63,334 nucleotides of DNA from Clostridium sardiniense (GTDB lineage Bacteria; Bacillota; Clostridia; Clostridiales; Clostridiaceae), in assembly GCF_016907995.1 (NCBI RefSeq), contig NZ_JAFBDA010000020.1:1-63334 (forward strand), given 5' to 3'. The notes under the pieces were generated by a model, which ran no database searches, was not told the DNA's origin, and was given only the letters and a program-made list of their open reading frames with translations. How positions within the stretch are numbered: position 1 is the stretch's first letter; every line of letters begins with the position of its first letter. The translations under genes were made by a program, and so were the position numbers. Shown piece by piece: positions 17,739 through 26,660 of the stretch.

Positions 17739-17748
17739 AAATACTCAC

Positions 17749-18132
17749 CTACAAGATCTTTAAAATAGAGTCTAATACCGCCATAAGTATTGGTATCGCA
17801 AGTGCTAAGATCATAATCTTTCCTGCAAACTCTACTTTAGAACCTATTGTTGATGCACCTGCATCTTTGCATACCTCTGCCGCAAAAGATGCCAAATATG
17901 CAATAGCAAGTATTTTCATTATTATTCCAATATAAACCATATCAATTCCAGCTCTATTTGCAATATCTCTTAAGAATGAAATTATATTCTGAAGCTCACC
18001 TAACATAAAAACAAAAATCATTACTCCTGCTGCAAGACAAACTAAAACAGCTAAATCGCTTCTTCTATCTTTAAATAACAGATAAATAAACAATGCAATT
18101 AGTGCAAAGGAAACTACTTTTAAAATAACCAT
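17749..18132 (-). CDS. spoIIIAD: Stage III sporulation protein AD
   Basis: The protein has 127 residues and four predicted transmembrane helices, including AVLVCLAAGVMIFVFML and the conserved IMKILAIAYLASFAAEVCKDAG. It is a small membrane subunit of the SpoIIIA complex. The ATG follows AGGTGA. Confidence 0.95.
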   Translation of the reverse strand: MVILKVVSFALIALFIYLLFKDRRSDLAVLVCLAAGVMIFVFMLGELQNIISFLRDIANRAGIDMVYIGIIMKILAIAYLASFAAEVCKDAGASTIGSKVEFAGKIMILALAIPILMAVLDSILKIL

Positions 18133-18142
18133 ATTAAATCAC

Positions 18143-18340
18143 CTATAACATAAACATAGTTTTAACTGATTGAAATAAATCTCCAATAAGTGAAACAATC
18201 ATAAGTAATAGAATAACTACTCCAGCTATATTAGTTATTACTGCTATGTCATCCTTTCCACTACTTTTTAAAACTTTATCTAATATTATTATTAATACTC
18301 CAGCACCACCAATTTTAAATAATATACTTATATCTAACAT
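18143..18340 (-). CDS. spoIIIAC: Stage III sporulation protein AC
   Basis: The protein has 65 residues and two transmembrane helices with the conserved ILFKIGGAGVLIIILDKVLK. It is similar in plan to SpoIIIAD and lies between AB and AD. The ATG follows AGGAGG. Confidence 0.95.
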   Translation of the reverse strand: MLDISILFKIGGAGVLIIILDKVLKSSGKDDIAVITNIAGVVILLLMIVSLIGDLFQSVKTMFML

Positions 18341-18355
18341 TTCACCCCTCCTAAC

Positions 18356-18874
18356 TTATAGTAAAAATATAATTACCATTGCCCCTATACATATACCCAA
18401 ATATCTATATAATTTTGTATTTTTATTTGCTATTAATTCTGCCTCTTTTATATTTATATTTAAATTAGATATAACTAAATTAAACATCTTCTCTTGCCCA
18501 TATACTCCAAGTTCACCTAACGATTTTAAAAAATCTGAAATTGCTCGTTCATCCTCTTTATTTAGATATAACTTATCTTTTTCATTTTTATAAACACTGT
18601 TAAAAGCATGATACACACTCTCTCTTTTTCCTTGTAATAATAAGTCTGCAACCTTTGTAAATAATTCACTTAGTGGCATCCTGCATTTTGCTCCAATTGA
18701 AAATAATGCTTCTGGTAGAGGAGTTGTATTATACACAACTTCATTTTGAAGAAGTAATATACTCTTTAAAATTTCTTGAAGAGTTTTGTGCCTTTTGTTA
18801 AATTTCTCTCCTAAAATATATCCCCCATAACAAAAGCAGCAAAATATTAATAATAGAAGCATTAGCCTAAACAT
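18356..18874 (-). CDS. spoIIIAB: Stage III sporulation protein AB
   Basis: The protein has 172 residues, with a signal-like helix at 1-20, a soluble helical domain (KSILLLQNEVVYNTTPLPEA) and a C-terminal transmembrane helix (GICIGAMVIIFLL). It resembles the GspF-type membrane subunits of type II secretion. Its ATG overlaps the end of spoIIIAA by 13 bases, so translation is coupled. Confidence 0.95.
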   Translation of the reverse strand: MFRLMLLLLIFCCFCYGGYILGEKFNKRHKTLQEILKSILLLQNEVVYNTTPLPEALFSIGAKCRMPLSELFTKVADLLLQGKRESVYHAFNSVYKNEKDKLYLNKEDERAISDFLKSLGELGVYGQEKMFNLVISNLNINIKEAELIANKNTKLYRYLGICIGAMVIIFLL

Positions 18875-19782
18875 ACTATTTCAACATCTCTCTTTATGGA
18901 ATACACATTCTCAATTGTTCCAACTCCTAATCTATTGCTTAGAACTATTACTCTTTCTATAATTCCACTTAATAAAAGATTATCAAAAGCTTTCCTCTTT
19001 TTGATATCTTCAAGATTAGATCCATGTACAGTAACTACAATATTAACCCCTGAATTAAATGCTGTATTTAATGCACTTATATCTTCTTCAGTTCCAATCT
19101 CATCACATATTAAAACATCTGGTGATAATGATCTAATAGCCATGAGCATACCTTCTTTTTTAAGACAATTATCTAATATGTCAGTTCTAATTCCTAAATT
19201 CATTTGTGGAATACCAACATAACTTGCTCCAATTTCACTTCTTTCATCTATTACCACAACTTTTTTACCCATTAAATTTTCTTTCATATCTCCTGATGAT
19301 AATATTCTTGTTATATCCCTTAATATAGTTGTCTTCCCACATTTAGGTGGAGATATAATTAATGTATTTCTAACAACATTATTATTTGTTATATACTTAA
19401 GGACCTTTTTTCCACATCCGATTACTTCTTTAGATATTCTTATATTTAGAGATGAAATATTTTTAATAGTTTTAATTTTATTATTTTCCATAACACATTC
19501 ACCAGCTATTCCAACTCTATGTCCTCCCTTTAATGTTATAAAGCCTTGCTTTATTTCCTCTTCATAGGCATATATTGAATAATTTGATATCCTTTGAAGA
19601 ATAAATTTAAATTCTTCCTTTGTAACCTCATTAGATAATATTACCTCCCCCTCATTTGTATATATGATAATAGGTTTATTTATCTTTATACGTATTTCTT
19701 GAATTTTTTCATTTTTATATTTATCAATTGTGTCAGCAATCTTTTCAGGAAAAATATTCAATCTACTTTCTTCCTTCAACAC
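18862..19782 (-). CDS. spoIIIAA: Stage III sporulation protein AA, ATPase
   Basis: SpoIIIAA is a secretion-type ATPase thought to power the mother-cell to forespore channel. The protein has 306 residues. The Walker A SPPKCGKTT is in the middle, DERSEIGASYVGIPQ follows, then Walker B LICDEIG and the sensor VVTVHG. The start is GTG at 19782, 8 bases after AGGAGG. It is the first gene of the eight-gene spoIIIA operon. An expected sigma-E promoter is not clear: a GTAATATT at 19857-19850 resembles a -35, but the -10 spacing region is poor. Confidence 0.95.
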   Translation of the reverse strand: MLKEESRLNIFPEKIADTIDKYKNEKIQEIRIKINKPIIIYTNEGEVILSNEVTKEEFKFILQRISNYSIYAYEEEIKQGFITLKGGHRVGIAGECVMENNKIKTIKNISSLNIRISKEVIGCGKKVLKYITNNNVVRNTLIISPPKCGKTTILRDITRILSSGDMKENLMGKKVVVIDERSEIGASYVGIPQMNLGIRTDILDNCLKKEGMLMAIRSLSPDVLICDEIGTEEDISALNTAFNSGVNIVVTVHGSNLEDIKKRKAFDNLLLSGIIERVIVLSNRLGVGTIENVYSIKRDVEIVCLG

Positions 19783-19887
19783 TCACTCTACCTCCTAATA
19801 TAGTAAAACTTCTTTTATTCTCTATAATTAATATTTATTTCACTTAACAAATATTACTCTTTTCAAAAAAAATATGTAAAATGAGCA

Positions 19888-19918
19888 TAAAAAAAAGAGC
19901 TTTGAAATCAAAACTCTT
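19888..19918 (-). terminator. Terminator after the CD1247-like gene
   Basis: The arms 19895-19905 and 19908-19918 (AAGAG/CTCTT and TTTGA/TCAAA with one mismatch) are followed by eight or more T on the minus strand. It separates this gene from spoIIIAA. Confidence 0.8.
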
Positions 19919-19925
19919 AAAACAA

Positions 19926-20291
19926 CTAATTCATTATATTTTTATTACAATATGGACATGGTATATTACTATTTTCTTCAATTGCAGAAGCTTCAATAAA
20001 TACTGGTTTATTGCAATGAATACACTTTACTTCTTTATATTCATCTTCTATCTCAGTTAATTCTTCTAATGAAACTTCCTCAAATAATTCTTCTTGAATT
20101 CCTGAAAGATCATCATCCATATATTCTAGATTCTCTTGCATTGTTTCTTGATTTATTGTAAGTTCCTCAATCTTATCAGTCATCTTACTTAATATATTAG
20201 AAACTTTATTTAACACTTCTTTATTTTCGTTAATATCTATTTTATCTATATAATCATTTAGCTCTTGGATTTCTTCTCTTATATGATTCAC
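19926..20291 (-). CDS. CD1247-type protein with coiled coil and zinc ribbon
   Basis: The protein has 121 residues. The N-terminal two thirds is an acidic coiled coil (residues 1-85). The C-terminus has two Cys pairs, CIHC and CPYC, in the arrangement of a single zinc ribbon. This matches the clostridial family named after CD1247, whose function is unknown. The start is GTG at 20291, 7 bases after AAGGAAG. It lies between efp and the spoIIIA operon, a common clostridial neighbourhood. Confidence 0.8.
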   Translation of the reverse strand: MNHIREEIQELNDYIDKIDINENKEVLNKVSNILSKMTDKIEELTINQETMQENLEYMDDDLSGIQEELFEEVSLEELTEIEDEYKEVKCIHCNKPVFIEASAIEENSNIPCPYCNKNIMN

Positions 20292-20313
20292 ATCAACACT
20301 TCCTTTTATATTA

Positions 20314-20344
20314 AAATTGCTAAGTTCTAAGAACTTAGCAATTT
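20314..20344 (-). terminator. Terminator after efp
   Basis: The perfect 14-bp arms AAATTGCTAAGTTC (20314-20327) and its complement (20331-20344) flank a 3-base loop. It begins 10 bases past the efp stop. The minus strand continues TTAATATAAAAGG, so the U-run is weak. Confidence 0.7.
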
Positions 20345-20353
20345 GTTATACTA

Positions 20354-20911
20354 TTAAACTCTTTCCATGTACTCGCCAGTTCTTGTGTCAATTCTTATAG
20401 TGTCTCCTTCATTAACGAACATTGGAACGTTTATGATTGCACCTGTTTCTACAGTAGCTGGTTTTAATGTATTTGTTGCAGTATTTCCTTTAACACCTGG
20501 TTCACTGTGTGTTATTAATAATTCAACAAAGTTTGGAGCTTCAACTGAGAAAGCATCACCTTTGTAGAATTTAATAATAGCAAACATATTTTCCTTTAAG
20601 TACTTTATAGCATCTTCAACCTTTTCATAGTTTAAAGGAATTTGATCATATGTTTCTTGATCCATGAAGTAGTATAACTCTCCATCAGTGTATAAATATT
20701 GCATTTCTTTTCTTTCAATTACAGCTTCTTGGAACTTAGTTGTTGGGTTGAAAGTTGTATCAGTAACTCCTCCTGATATAACGTTTCTTAACTTCGTTCT
20801 AACGAAAGCTGCACCTTTTCCTGGTTTAACGTGTAAAAAGTCTACAACTGTAAATACTTGTCCTTCGTGTTCGAAAGTTGTACCTTTTCTTAAATCTCCT
20901 GCTGATATCAT
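20354..20911 (-). CDS. efp: Translation elongation factor P
   Basis: EF-P binds ribosomes stalled on polyproline. The protein has 185 residues in three beta-barrel domains. The tip of domain I reads [10 protein letters not shown], with Lys32 at the site modified in other bacteria. The ATG at 20911 ([10 protein letters not shown]) follows GGAGGG with a 7-base spacer. An upstream in-frame start at 20926 would sit on top of that ribosome-binding site. No modification enzyme is visible nearby. Confidence 0.98.
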   Translation of the reverse strand: MISAGDLRKGTTFEHEGQVFTVVDFLHVKPGKGAAFVRTKLRNVISGGVTDTTFNPTTKFQEAVIERKEMQYLYTDGELYYFMDQETYDQIPLNYEKVEDAIKYLKENMFAIIKFYKGDAFSVEAPNFVELLITHSEPGVKGNTATNTLKPATVETGAIINVPMFVNEGDTIRIDTRTGEYMERV

Positions 20912-21028
20912 TAAATATCCCTCCAAAAGTATAAATTCAATTCCAAATAAGTTATACTATTAACTTTTAATCATATATAATCATAATTTGGTTTCTTCTG
21001 ACATACAATGCTATTTTATCAAAAGTCA

Positions 21029-21065
21029 CTGTTAAATGCAATTATTTAACCTGTTAATTTAACAG
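21029..21065. repeat. Cluster of GTTAA inverted repeats downstream of the pilus operon
   Basis: CTGTTAA and TTAACAG (21051-21065) form a tight palindrome. Next to it GTTAAAT (21031-21037) and ATTTAAC (21044-21050) form another. The cluster lies in the 190-base gap between the last pilus gene and efp. It could be the pilus operon terminator or an operator for efp. Neither role is proven. Confidence 0.35.
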
Positions 21066-21101
21066 TATTTTTATATATTTAAAATCTTTCTCTAAATATT
21101 A

Positions 21102-21479
21102 TTATATATTTTCTTTATTTTTATACTCTTGGAGCAATAATTTTAGTAAAAATTTTTCATTTTGATAACTTATTTCATATTCTGATATACAATATCCTAA
21201 TATATTATCCATAAATGTCGATACATCGCTTTTGTTTCCTTCAAAAGTTATATCTATTTTTATACCATCTTCATTATCTATACTATTAATCTTTACACCA
21301 TTTATCTTTTTAAAATCATTAAATATTTCATTTATATCCTTTGTACTTTCAGTAGAAGATACTTTTACAGCATCAATAAAGTTCTTTTTTTCTTTTTTCT
21401 TTTCTGAGGATATTAATATAGAACCTTGTATTACTAATAAAATAATTAATATTATGTATTTAATATACGTTTTTTTCAT
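21102..21479 (-). CDS. PilO-like assembly protein (small)
   Basis: The protein has 125 residues, with one N-terminal transmembrane helix (about 7-24, IKYIILIILLVIQGSILIS), a basic stretch, and a small alpha/beta domain (VKINSIDNEDGIKIDITFEGNKSDVSTFMDNILGY). Size, topology and last position in the operon fit the PilO/GspM alignment subunits of type IV pilus systems. Sequence similarity is too weak to be sure. It overlaps the upstream gene by 4 bases (ATGA). Confidence 0.6.
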   Translation of the reverse strand: MKKTYIKYIILIILLVIQGSILISSEKKKEKKNFIDAVKVSSTESTKDINEIFNDFKKINGVKINSIDNEDGIKIDITFEGNKSDVSTFMDNILGYCISEYEISYQNEKFLLKLLLQEYKNKENI

Positions 21480-21868
21480 TTATTATCACCAACCACATTT
21501 AAAGAATACCCCTCATCATAATTATTAATCTTAATAATATCTAAATTTTCCTTAATATCCTTTAAGTACTTATCATTTATCATAAGTATCTCTCCAGAAT
21601 TATTTTTTATTTCTCCAAAGCTTGTATATAAATCTAATACTTCTATCCACTTCAGTATTTCTTTCTTGGAATACGAAATTTTATTATCAATACTATTCTC
21701 TATTTCTACATTATTAATATTCTTTTTATTTTCTATAATGTTACTTATGTTTATAGGTAATATAAGTAAATTGCAAATTAATATCATTAATAATCCTCTA
21801 TTTATACTTCTTTTATATTTCTTATCCTGTTTTTCAATAAATTTTTCAGGTATAAAATTTTTATTCAT
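21476..21868 (-). CDS. PilN-like assembly protein
   Basis: The protein has 130 residues, with a short basic N-terminus, a transmembrane helix at about 26-43 (LLMILICNLLILPINIS) and a soluble domain. This is the plan of PilN/GspL C-terminal parts. It overlaps both neighbours by 1-4 bases, so the three genes are translationally coupled. The family assignment is by position and topology. Confidence 0.55.
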   Translation of the reverse strand: MNKNFIPEKFIEKQDKKYKRSINRGLLMILICNLLILPINISNIIENKKNINNVEIENSIDNKISYSKKEILKWIEVLDLYTSFGEIKNNSGEILMINDKYLKDIKENLDIIKINNYDEGYSLNVVGDNK

Positions 21869-22437
21869 TATTTCTCTCCAATAATTAAATTCTTACTTTT
21901 AAATGGAAACTCAAACTTTCCAAAAACTACATTATCTATTTTTCCAATCTCATCTTTAGATATAGCTACTAAATTTCTTATTATTCTATTATTTCTTACC
22001 TTTATATAATAATACTTACCTTCTATTTCTATAATAGATTCAAAATTTTGTTTTCTTATCTTTTTTCTTACATACTTTAATATTAAAAACTGAATTGGAT
22101 TTACTTCTATTCTTTTAATGTAATCTAAAAAAGGTAATATCTTCACTCCACCTTTTATAGCATAAATAAGTGTCTTTTTATTTTTATAATCAACACTAAA
22201 ATTTATTAAATAATCATCAGAACTAAATTCTTGTTTTATCTCATTCTCTATAAGGATCTTTATATCTGTTATTTTTGTTTTATTGTATTCTTTTATATAA
22301 ATTTCTTCATCTAATATTAAAAATTTACTATTTCTACTTTTTATAACTTCTGATTTGATGTCTTCTATACCTAAAATTTCTTTACCATATTTATATTTGT
22401 TTTTAAATATAAGTATTTCTTTTTTACTTTTTATCAT
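21868..22437 (-). CDS. Hypothetical pilus-operon protein in the PilM position
   Basis: The protein has 189 residues, soluble and rich in Lys, Ile and Glu, with no transmembrane segment or signal peptide. It sits where pilM (an actin-like ATPase of about 350 residues) lies in standard pilM-N-O order. I see no actin-type phosphate-binding loops, so it may be a degenerate cytoplasmic anchor comparable to the cytoplasmic domain of GspL. Its ATG overlaps the stop of the preceding pseudopilin gene. The function is open. Confidence 0.5.
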   Translation of the reverse strand: MIKSKKEILIFKNKYKYGKEILGIEDIKSEVIKSRNSKFLILDEEIYIKEYNKTKITDIKILIENEIKQEFSSDDYLINFSVDYKNKKTLIYAIKGGVKILPFLDYIKRIEVNPIQFLILKYVRKKIRKQNFESIIEIEGKYYYIKVRNNRIIRNLVAISKDEIGKIDNVVFGKFEFPFKSKNLIIGEK

Positions 22438-22883
22438 TCAATTATAACCTCTCTTTTTAAAATAAGAATTATATTAAATTTTTCAGTTGTATCTTTAATT
22501 TCATCATCAGAAATTAAAGACTTTATATAAGTGCAATACATATAATTATCTAAATTTTTTATTCCATAATTTATCTTAAATGTATCCTCATTTTTTAAAT
22601 AAGTTAATTTAATATTATAATCTCTATCCCTTATATTGTAATATATATCATTTTCCATACCTTTTATTAACTGTTCACTATTATCCAAAGCCCACTTATT
22701 AACTATATCAAGTATAGTTCGTTGTGTTGACCTTAAGTCCATCATACTTTCATGTATTTTATATTTACTACTATATTTTAGGTTCATCTTAAATATAGTT
22801 ACTCCACCTAAAATTACTATAGTTATAAAAGTAATTAATGCAAAAGAGCTTATCAATACATACCCTCTTTTCTTTATAAACAT
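22434..22883 (-). CDS. PilX-like minor pseudopilin
   Basis: The protein has 149 residues. The N-terminus KKRG/YVLISSFALITF resembles a type IV prepilin signal but lacks Glu at position +5, as in PilX or GspK tip subunits. A hydrophobic helix covers about 8-30 and the rest is soluble. It overlaps the upstream gene by 10 bases. A prepilin peptidase gene is not in this operon. Confidence 0.65.
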   Translation of the reverse strand: MFIKKRGYVLISSFALITFITIVILGGVTIFKMNLKYSSKYKIHESMMDLRSTQRTILDIVNKWALDNSEQLIKGMENDIYYNIRDRDYNIKLTYLKNEDTFKINYGIKNLDNYMYCTYIKSLISDDEIKDTTEKFNIILILKREVIIE

Positions 22884-23368
22884 ACTAAGTAACTCCTATC
22901 ATCAACTACAATTTCCATATATATTAGGTTCTCCTTCTTATATACATTGAATGATTTCACATTCTCTAAAATTAGGTTTGATGTTTTATACTCTTTATTT
23001 CCATTATTAAATGAATAATATTTAACTCTTAAATTCCTACTTATAACTTCAAATTCTTTAGAATTTACATTAATATAACTAGAATTATTATCTACTTGTT
23101 CCTTACCTTGTTCTTCTTTTATTATTTCTATCTTGTTATTATTTACAATATATTTTGTATTACCTACTTCATTAAATATTTTTCTAATATTTAATATTGC
23201 ATTATCTATCTCATCTTCTCTATTGATCATTTCAGTTCGTCTAGATGTATATTTATATATCTCTAATGTCGTATTCATAATTAATGTAACTAATACTGAG
23301 GAAATAAAAATATATGCAATACATTCAATTATTGTATATCCTTTTTTAAATCTCTTTCTCCCATCCAA
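22874..23368 (-). CDS. PilW-like minor pseudopilin
   Basis: The protein has 164 residues. The prepilin signal is KRFKKG/YTIIECIAYIF, with Glu at +5, followed by a hydrophobic helix and a soluble domain (KEFEVISRNLRVKYYSFNN). The start is TTG at 23368, inside the end of the upstream gene by 40 bases. PilW/GspJ is the closest type by order and length. Confidence 0.65.
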   Translation of the reverse strand: MDGRKRFKKGYTIIECIAYIFISSVLVTLIMNTTLEIYKYTSRRTEMINREDEIDNAILNIRKIFNEVGNTKYIVNNNKIEIIKEEQGKEQVDNNSSYINVNSKEFEVISRNLRVKYYSFNNGNKEYKTSNLILENVKSFNVYKKENLIYMEIVVDDRSYLVCL

Positions 23369-23802
23369 ATCTCTTTCTTTACCTCTTCCTTTAAAACTAT
23401 ATCCTCTCCATTTTCAATAAGTGCAAAATCTAGTAAAATACCATCTTCCTCTTCTTTAATTTTTTCTACTTGAATTATCTTATCTGAGAATATATCATTT
23501 ATACCTAATATATCTTTTGTTTTAAGTTCTTCAAAAATATTCTCATTAATTCCTATTGTAATCTTGTTATCTAAAAATAAATCTTTCAATTCATCTATAC
23601 TTGTATTAAACTTTATTTCATTTATTACATTGTTAAGTAATATGCTATTTACTCTCATATCATTTCTAATTTTAAAAGATTTATGATCTGATCTATTCAT
23701 ATCTATAAACAATATAAAAACCATTGTAATTATAAATATTGCTGCAATACATTCTAAAAGCATAGAACCATTATGCTTTATTTTAAATCTTCTTTTTTTC
23801 AA
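23329..23802 (-). CDS. Minor pseudopilin (PilV/GspI-like)
   Basis: The protein has 157 residues. The N-terminus KIKHNG/SMLLECIAAIFII is a type IV prepilin signal with Glu at +5. The start is TTG at 23802, about 13 bases after a GGAG in the preceding gene, so translation probably depends on coupling. The C-terminal part is acidic. Confidence 0.65.
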   Translation of the reverse strand: MKKRRFKIKHNGSMLLECIAAIFIITMVFILFIDMNRSDHKSFKIRNDMRVNSILLNNVINEIKFNTSIDELKDLFLDNKITIGINENIFEELKTKDILGINDIFSDKIIQVEKIKEEEDGILLDFALIENGEDIVLKEEVKKEIWMGERDLKKDIQ

Positions 23803-24217
23803 TATTTATATAATCAACTCCTACTCTAATACTTATAAAATATTTTTCTTTATCTTTAGTATTATCTAGTATAGTAGTACCTGCTTTAACTTGACCTTCT
23901 GATGTTATATCTATAATTCCATTTCTATTTAACTGTATATATTCTGGCATCTCAATAGAGTTTATCTCCTCATGTCCATTCATTAATTTTATCTTTTTAT
24001 TTGAGTTCTCTATCTTTATCTTTAAATTTGATTCTGTATCTATGGCACTTATTTTACCTTCAGTAACTATATGTTTAAATGAGGATAGAAAATTTTCTAC
24101 CTCAACATCTCTATTCAACCTCTTGTAATAACTTATAGATGATCCGCCAAAGACAAATATAATAGATAATATAGCTATAACAGCAATTACTTCAATTATT
24201 GTAACTCCTCTCCTCAT
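23783..24217 (-). CDS. GspH/FimT-like pseudopilin
   Basis: The protein has 144 residues with the signal MRRG/VTIIEVIAVIAIL, Glu at +5. The C-terminal region, with IQLNRNGIIDITSEGQVKAG, is like the GspH/FimT pattern. It follows the PilC-like gene by 2 bases. No separate major pilin of the GFTLIE type is visible, so this may be the main or a minor subunit. Confidence 0.7.
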   Translation of the reverse strand: MRRGVTIIEVIAVIAILSIIFVFGGSSISYYKRLNRDVEVENFLSSFKHIVTEGKISAIDTESNLKIKIENSNKKIKLMNGHEEINSIEMPEYIQLNRNGIIDITSEGQVKAGTTILDNTKDKEKYFISIRVGVDYINIEKKKI

Positions 24218-24219
24218 CT

Positions 24220-25251
24220 TTAAGCTATGCCTCCATACATTCCATCAAACATCGGTAATACAAATACTCCTAGAAAAAATACCACTAAAAATGCCATTAA
24301 TATTATTACAGTAGGCTGAAGTAGCGCTGCAATTTTTTTAAATCTCTCGTTACATCTTTTACTTAATGTCTCCGTTAAATCTTCTAATCTTTCATCTAAT
24401 GATCCACTTTCTTCACCTAACTTAATCATTGCAATAGTATACTTTGAAAGATTAATCACCTCATCAATAGCTTTAGATAATTCATCACCTTTAAGAATTC
24501 TATCATTTAGTTTTTTATATAATTTATTTCCACTATTTTCTTCCTCACAATATTTTAAGGCTAATGATATATTAATCCCACTTGAAATAATAACTTTTAT
24601 AAGCAATATCATTTCATATTCTCTTATTTCTTTTAATATATTTATTCTATTTCTTATAAATTCAATTATTCTTTTAAAATATGGCTTAATAACTATAATC
24701 GGAACCAACACTCCCCATATAGCTATAAAGGAAAAAGCAATTATAGGTGAATCATTTACCCATTTAGAAGTGTTTAATAAAACCTTAGTCAAATAAGGCA
24801 ATTCTGAACCTACTGATAGATATACATCCTCTAATTGTGGAATTATAAAAAGTATAAAGAATATACTCATAAAAATCATTGCGCCTATTAAAAACATCGG
24901 ATATATAGATGCATTTATTATTTCTTTTTTCATTGTATCCTTTCTTTTATAGTAGATACTCATTTCTCTAAAAACATCACTTAGCCTTCCAGTTTTTTCT
25001 CCAATAGAAATCATACCAAGAAAAAATGATGGATATAAGGGTTTAAAGATAGAAAATCCTTGTTCTAAGCTAGAGCCTTTCTTTATTTCATATGCTATCT
25101 TTTTTATAGATAATTTATAATCTTTTCTAAGGGGAAAATCTTCTAATAATTCTATAGATCTAGTTATTTGAAGACCATTATTATATAGAGTACATAAATT
25201 TTCACATATAATACTTATATCCCTATAAGAGTATTTCTTTACATCCTTCAT
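24220..25251 (-). CDS. pilC: Type IV pilus/type II secretion inner-membrane platform protein
   Basis: The protein has 343 residues with two GspF domains. The first covers about 10-130 (LQITRSIELLEDFP, SLEQGFSIFKPLYPSFFLGMISIGEKTGRL) and the second about 205-325 (GINISLALKYCEEE, MIKLGEESGSLDERLEDL). The three transmembrane helices are as expected. It anchors the assembly ATPase at the membrane. The ATG overlaps the end of the ATPase gene by 29 bases. It is a little shorter than typical PilC. Confidence 0.88.
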   Translation of the reverse strand: MKDVKKYSYRDISIICENLCTLYNNGLQITRSIELLEDFPLRKDYKLSIKKIAYEIKKGSSLEQGFSIFKPLYPSFFLGMISIGEKTGRLSDVFREMSIYYKRKDTMKKEIINASIYPMFLIGAMIFMSIFFILFIIPQLEDVYLSVGSELPYLTKVLLNTSKWVNDSPIIAFSFIAIWGVLVPIIVIKPYFKRIIEFIRNRINILKEIREYEMILLIKVIISSGINISLALKYCEEENSGNKLYKKLNDRILKGDELSKAIDEVINLSKYTIAMIKLGEESGSLDERLEDLTETLSKRCNERFKKIAALLQPTVIILMAFLVVFFLGVFVLPMFDGMYGGIA

Positions 25252-26605
25252 ATTTTATTAGGTCTTCTCCTTCAATAAATTTTTTATATTGCCCATAGCT
25301 TATAATGCCATCAAAAAGCATAGTTTTACATACTTCATACATTTGCTTATTAGAAAGTAATTCTATATCTAAATATATATTTTTTAAACGTTCTTTAATA
25401 TCTTCATCTATAAAGTGAACAGCACAAACTAATCTTCTTCCTTTGATTCCAGTAAAATTACACTCCTCACATCCACTTTCTTCATAAAAGAAATATTCTT
25501 TGCCATTAAATATTTCTTTGCAAACTTTTTTGCAATTACTGCAAAGACATCCTATTAATCTTTGAGATATCAATCCTACAAGTGAGTCCTTTATTAAGTA
25601 GCTTTTAACATTCATATCTTCAAGTCTTAAAAATACCTCTCTACTAGATTTAGTGTGAATTGTGGAATATACTTTATGCCCTGTAATAGAAGCTCTTATA
25701 GCCATATTGGCTGTTTCTTCATCTCTTATTTCTCCAACCATTATCACATCTGGATCTTGCCTAAGTGTACTTCTTAATCCCTCTGCAAAACCTAAATTAA
25801 TTTTTCTATTGATATTGATCTGATTTATCCCCTCAATATTACACTCTACCGGATCTTCTATTGTTGTTATATTTATATCTTTTTCTTTAATAGTTGATAT
25901 AATAGAGTACAATGTACTACTTTTTCCACTTCCTGTCGGTCCACTTATTATTACCATCCCATTTTTTATATTTACTATTTTCTTTAAAGTTTCTAATTGA
26001 TAATCAAGTAATTTTAATCCCTTTATGCTATAATCTAATTTTTCTTGATACAATATTCTTATTACCATCTTTTCTCCATAAATTACTGGTACAGTTGATA
26101 TTCTGCAATCAAAAGTTCCTAAATTATTATTTATTAATATTTTTCCATCTTGAGGTTTCCTTTTTTCAGCTATATCCATATTCCCATTTAGCTTGACTCT
26201 TGAAAGTATTTGATTATAATCACTAATCCTTAATTTTCCTATAAGTACTAATCCCCCATCTATTCTTGCTCTTATAATTACAAAATCTTTTGATGGTTCA
26301 AAATGGACATCACTTCCATTTTGGGTTATTACTTTATAAATTATTTTTTCCTCTATATCTTCTCCTACATCTGGTCTTATTGAAGAAATAAGCTTATTAA
26401 ATTTATTTTTATCTAGATTTATAAATTTAGCTTCTTTTCCAAACAAAAATTCAATAAAATTTTTTCCTTCATCATTTTCTTCATAAGTTGCTACAAAAAC
26501 CTTATTACCATTCTCGTATAATGGTATTATCTTGAATTCTTTCATTTTGTCTTTTTTAATTTTATATACACAGTCTAGATTGGCTTTTCTAATTAATTCT
26601 TTCAT
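25223..26605 (-). CDS. pilB: GspE/PilB-family assembly ATPase
   Basis: The protein has 460 residues. Walker A GPTGSGKS is at 222-229, the Asp box is TTIEDPVE, Walker B is DPDVIMVGEIRDEETA, the His box is VYSTIHTKSS, and a C-terminal Cys cluster (CLCSNCKKVC, GCEEC) probably binds zinc. The N-terminal domain is shortened compared with the roughly 560-residue PilB proteins. It energises pseudopilus or pilus assembly. It is the first gene of the nine-gene operon. The ATG follows GAGGTG. No PilT retraction ATPase accompanies it. Confidence 0.9.
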   Translation of the reverse strand: MKELIRKANLDCVYKIKKDKMKEFKIIPLYENGNKVFVATYEENDEGKNFIEFLFGKEAKFINLDKNKFNKLISSIRPDVGEDIEEKIIYKVITQNGSDVHFEPSKDFVIIRARIDGGLVLIGKLRISDYNQILSRVKLNGNMDIAEKRKPQDGKILINNNLGTFDCRISTVPVIYGEKMVIRILYQEKLDYSIKGLKLLDYQLETLKKIVNIKNGMVIISGPTGSGKSSTLYSIISTIKEKDINITTIEDPVECNIEGINQININRKINLGFAEGLRSTLRQDPDVIMVGEIRDEETANMAIRASITGHKVYSTIHTKSSREVFLRLEDMNVKSYLIKDSLVGLISQRLIGCLCSNCKKVCKEIFNGKEYFFYEESGCEECNFTGIKGRRLVCAVHFIDEDIKERLKNIYLDIELLSNKQMYEVCKTMLFDGIISYGQYKKFIEGEDLIKYEGCKEILL

Positions 26606-26660
26606 TTTTCACCTCAATTATATTATTTCCAATTTATGTATATTTAATCTTTTGCAACAA

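Noticed and set aside
19850..19857. GTAATATT as a sigma-E -35 for the spoIIIA operon
   Set aside because: It matches the -35 at 7/8, but the -10 at the required spacing matches only 4 of 8 positions. A real sigma-E promoter is expected here, so the position stays open.
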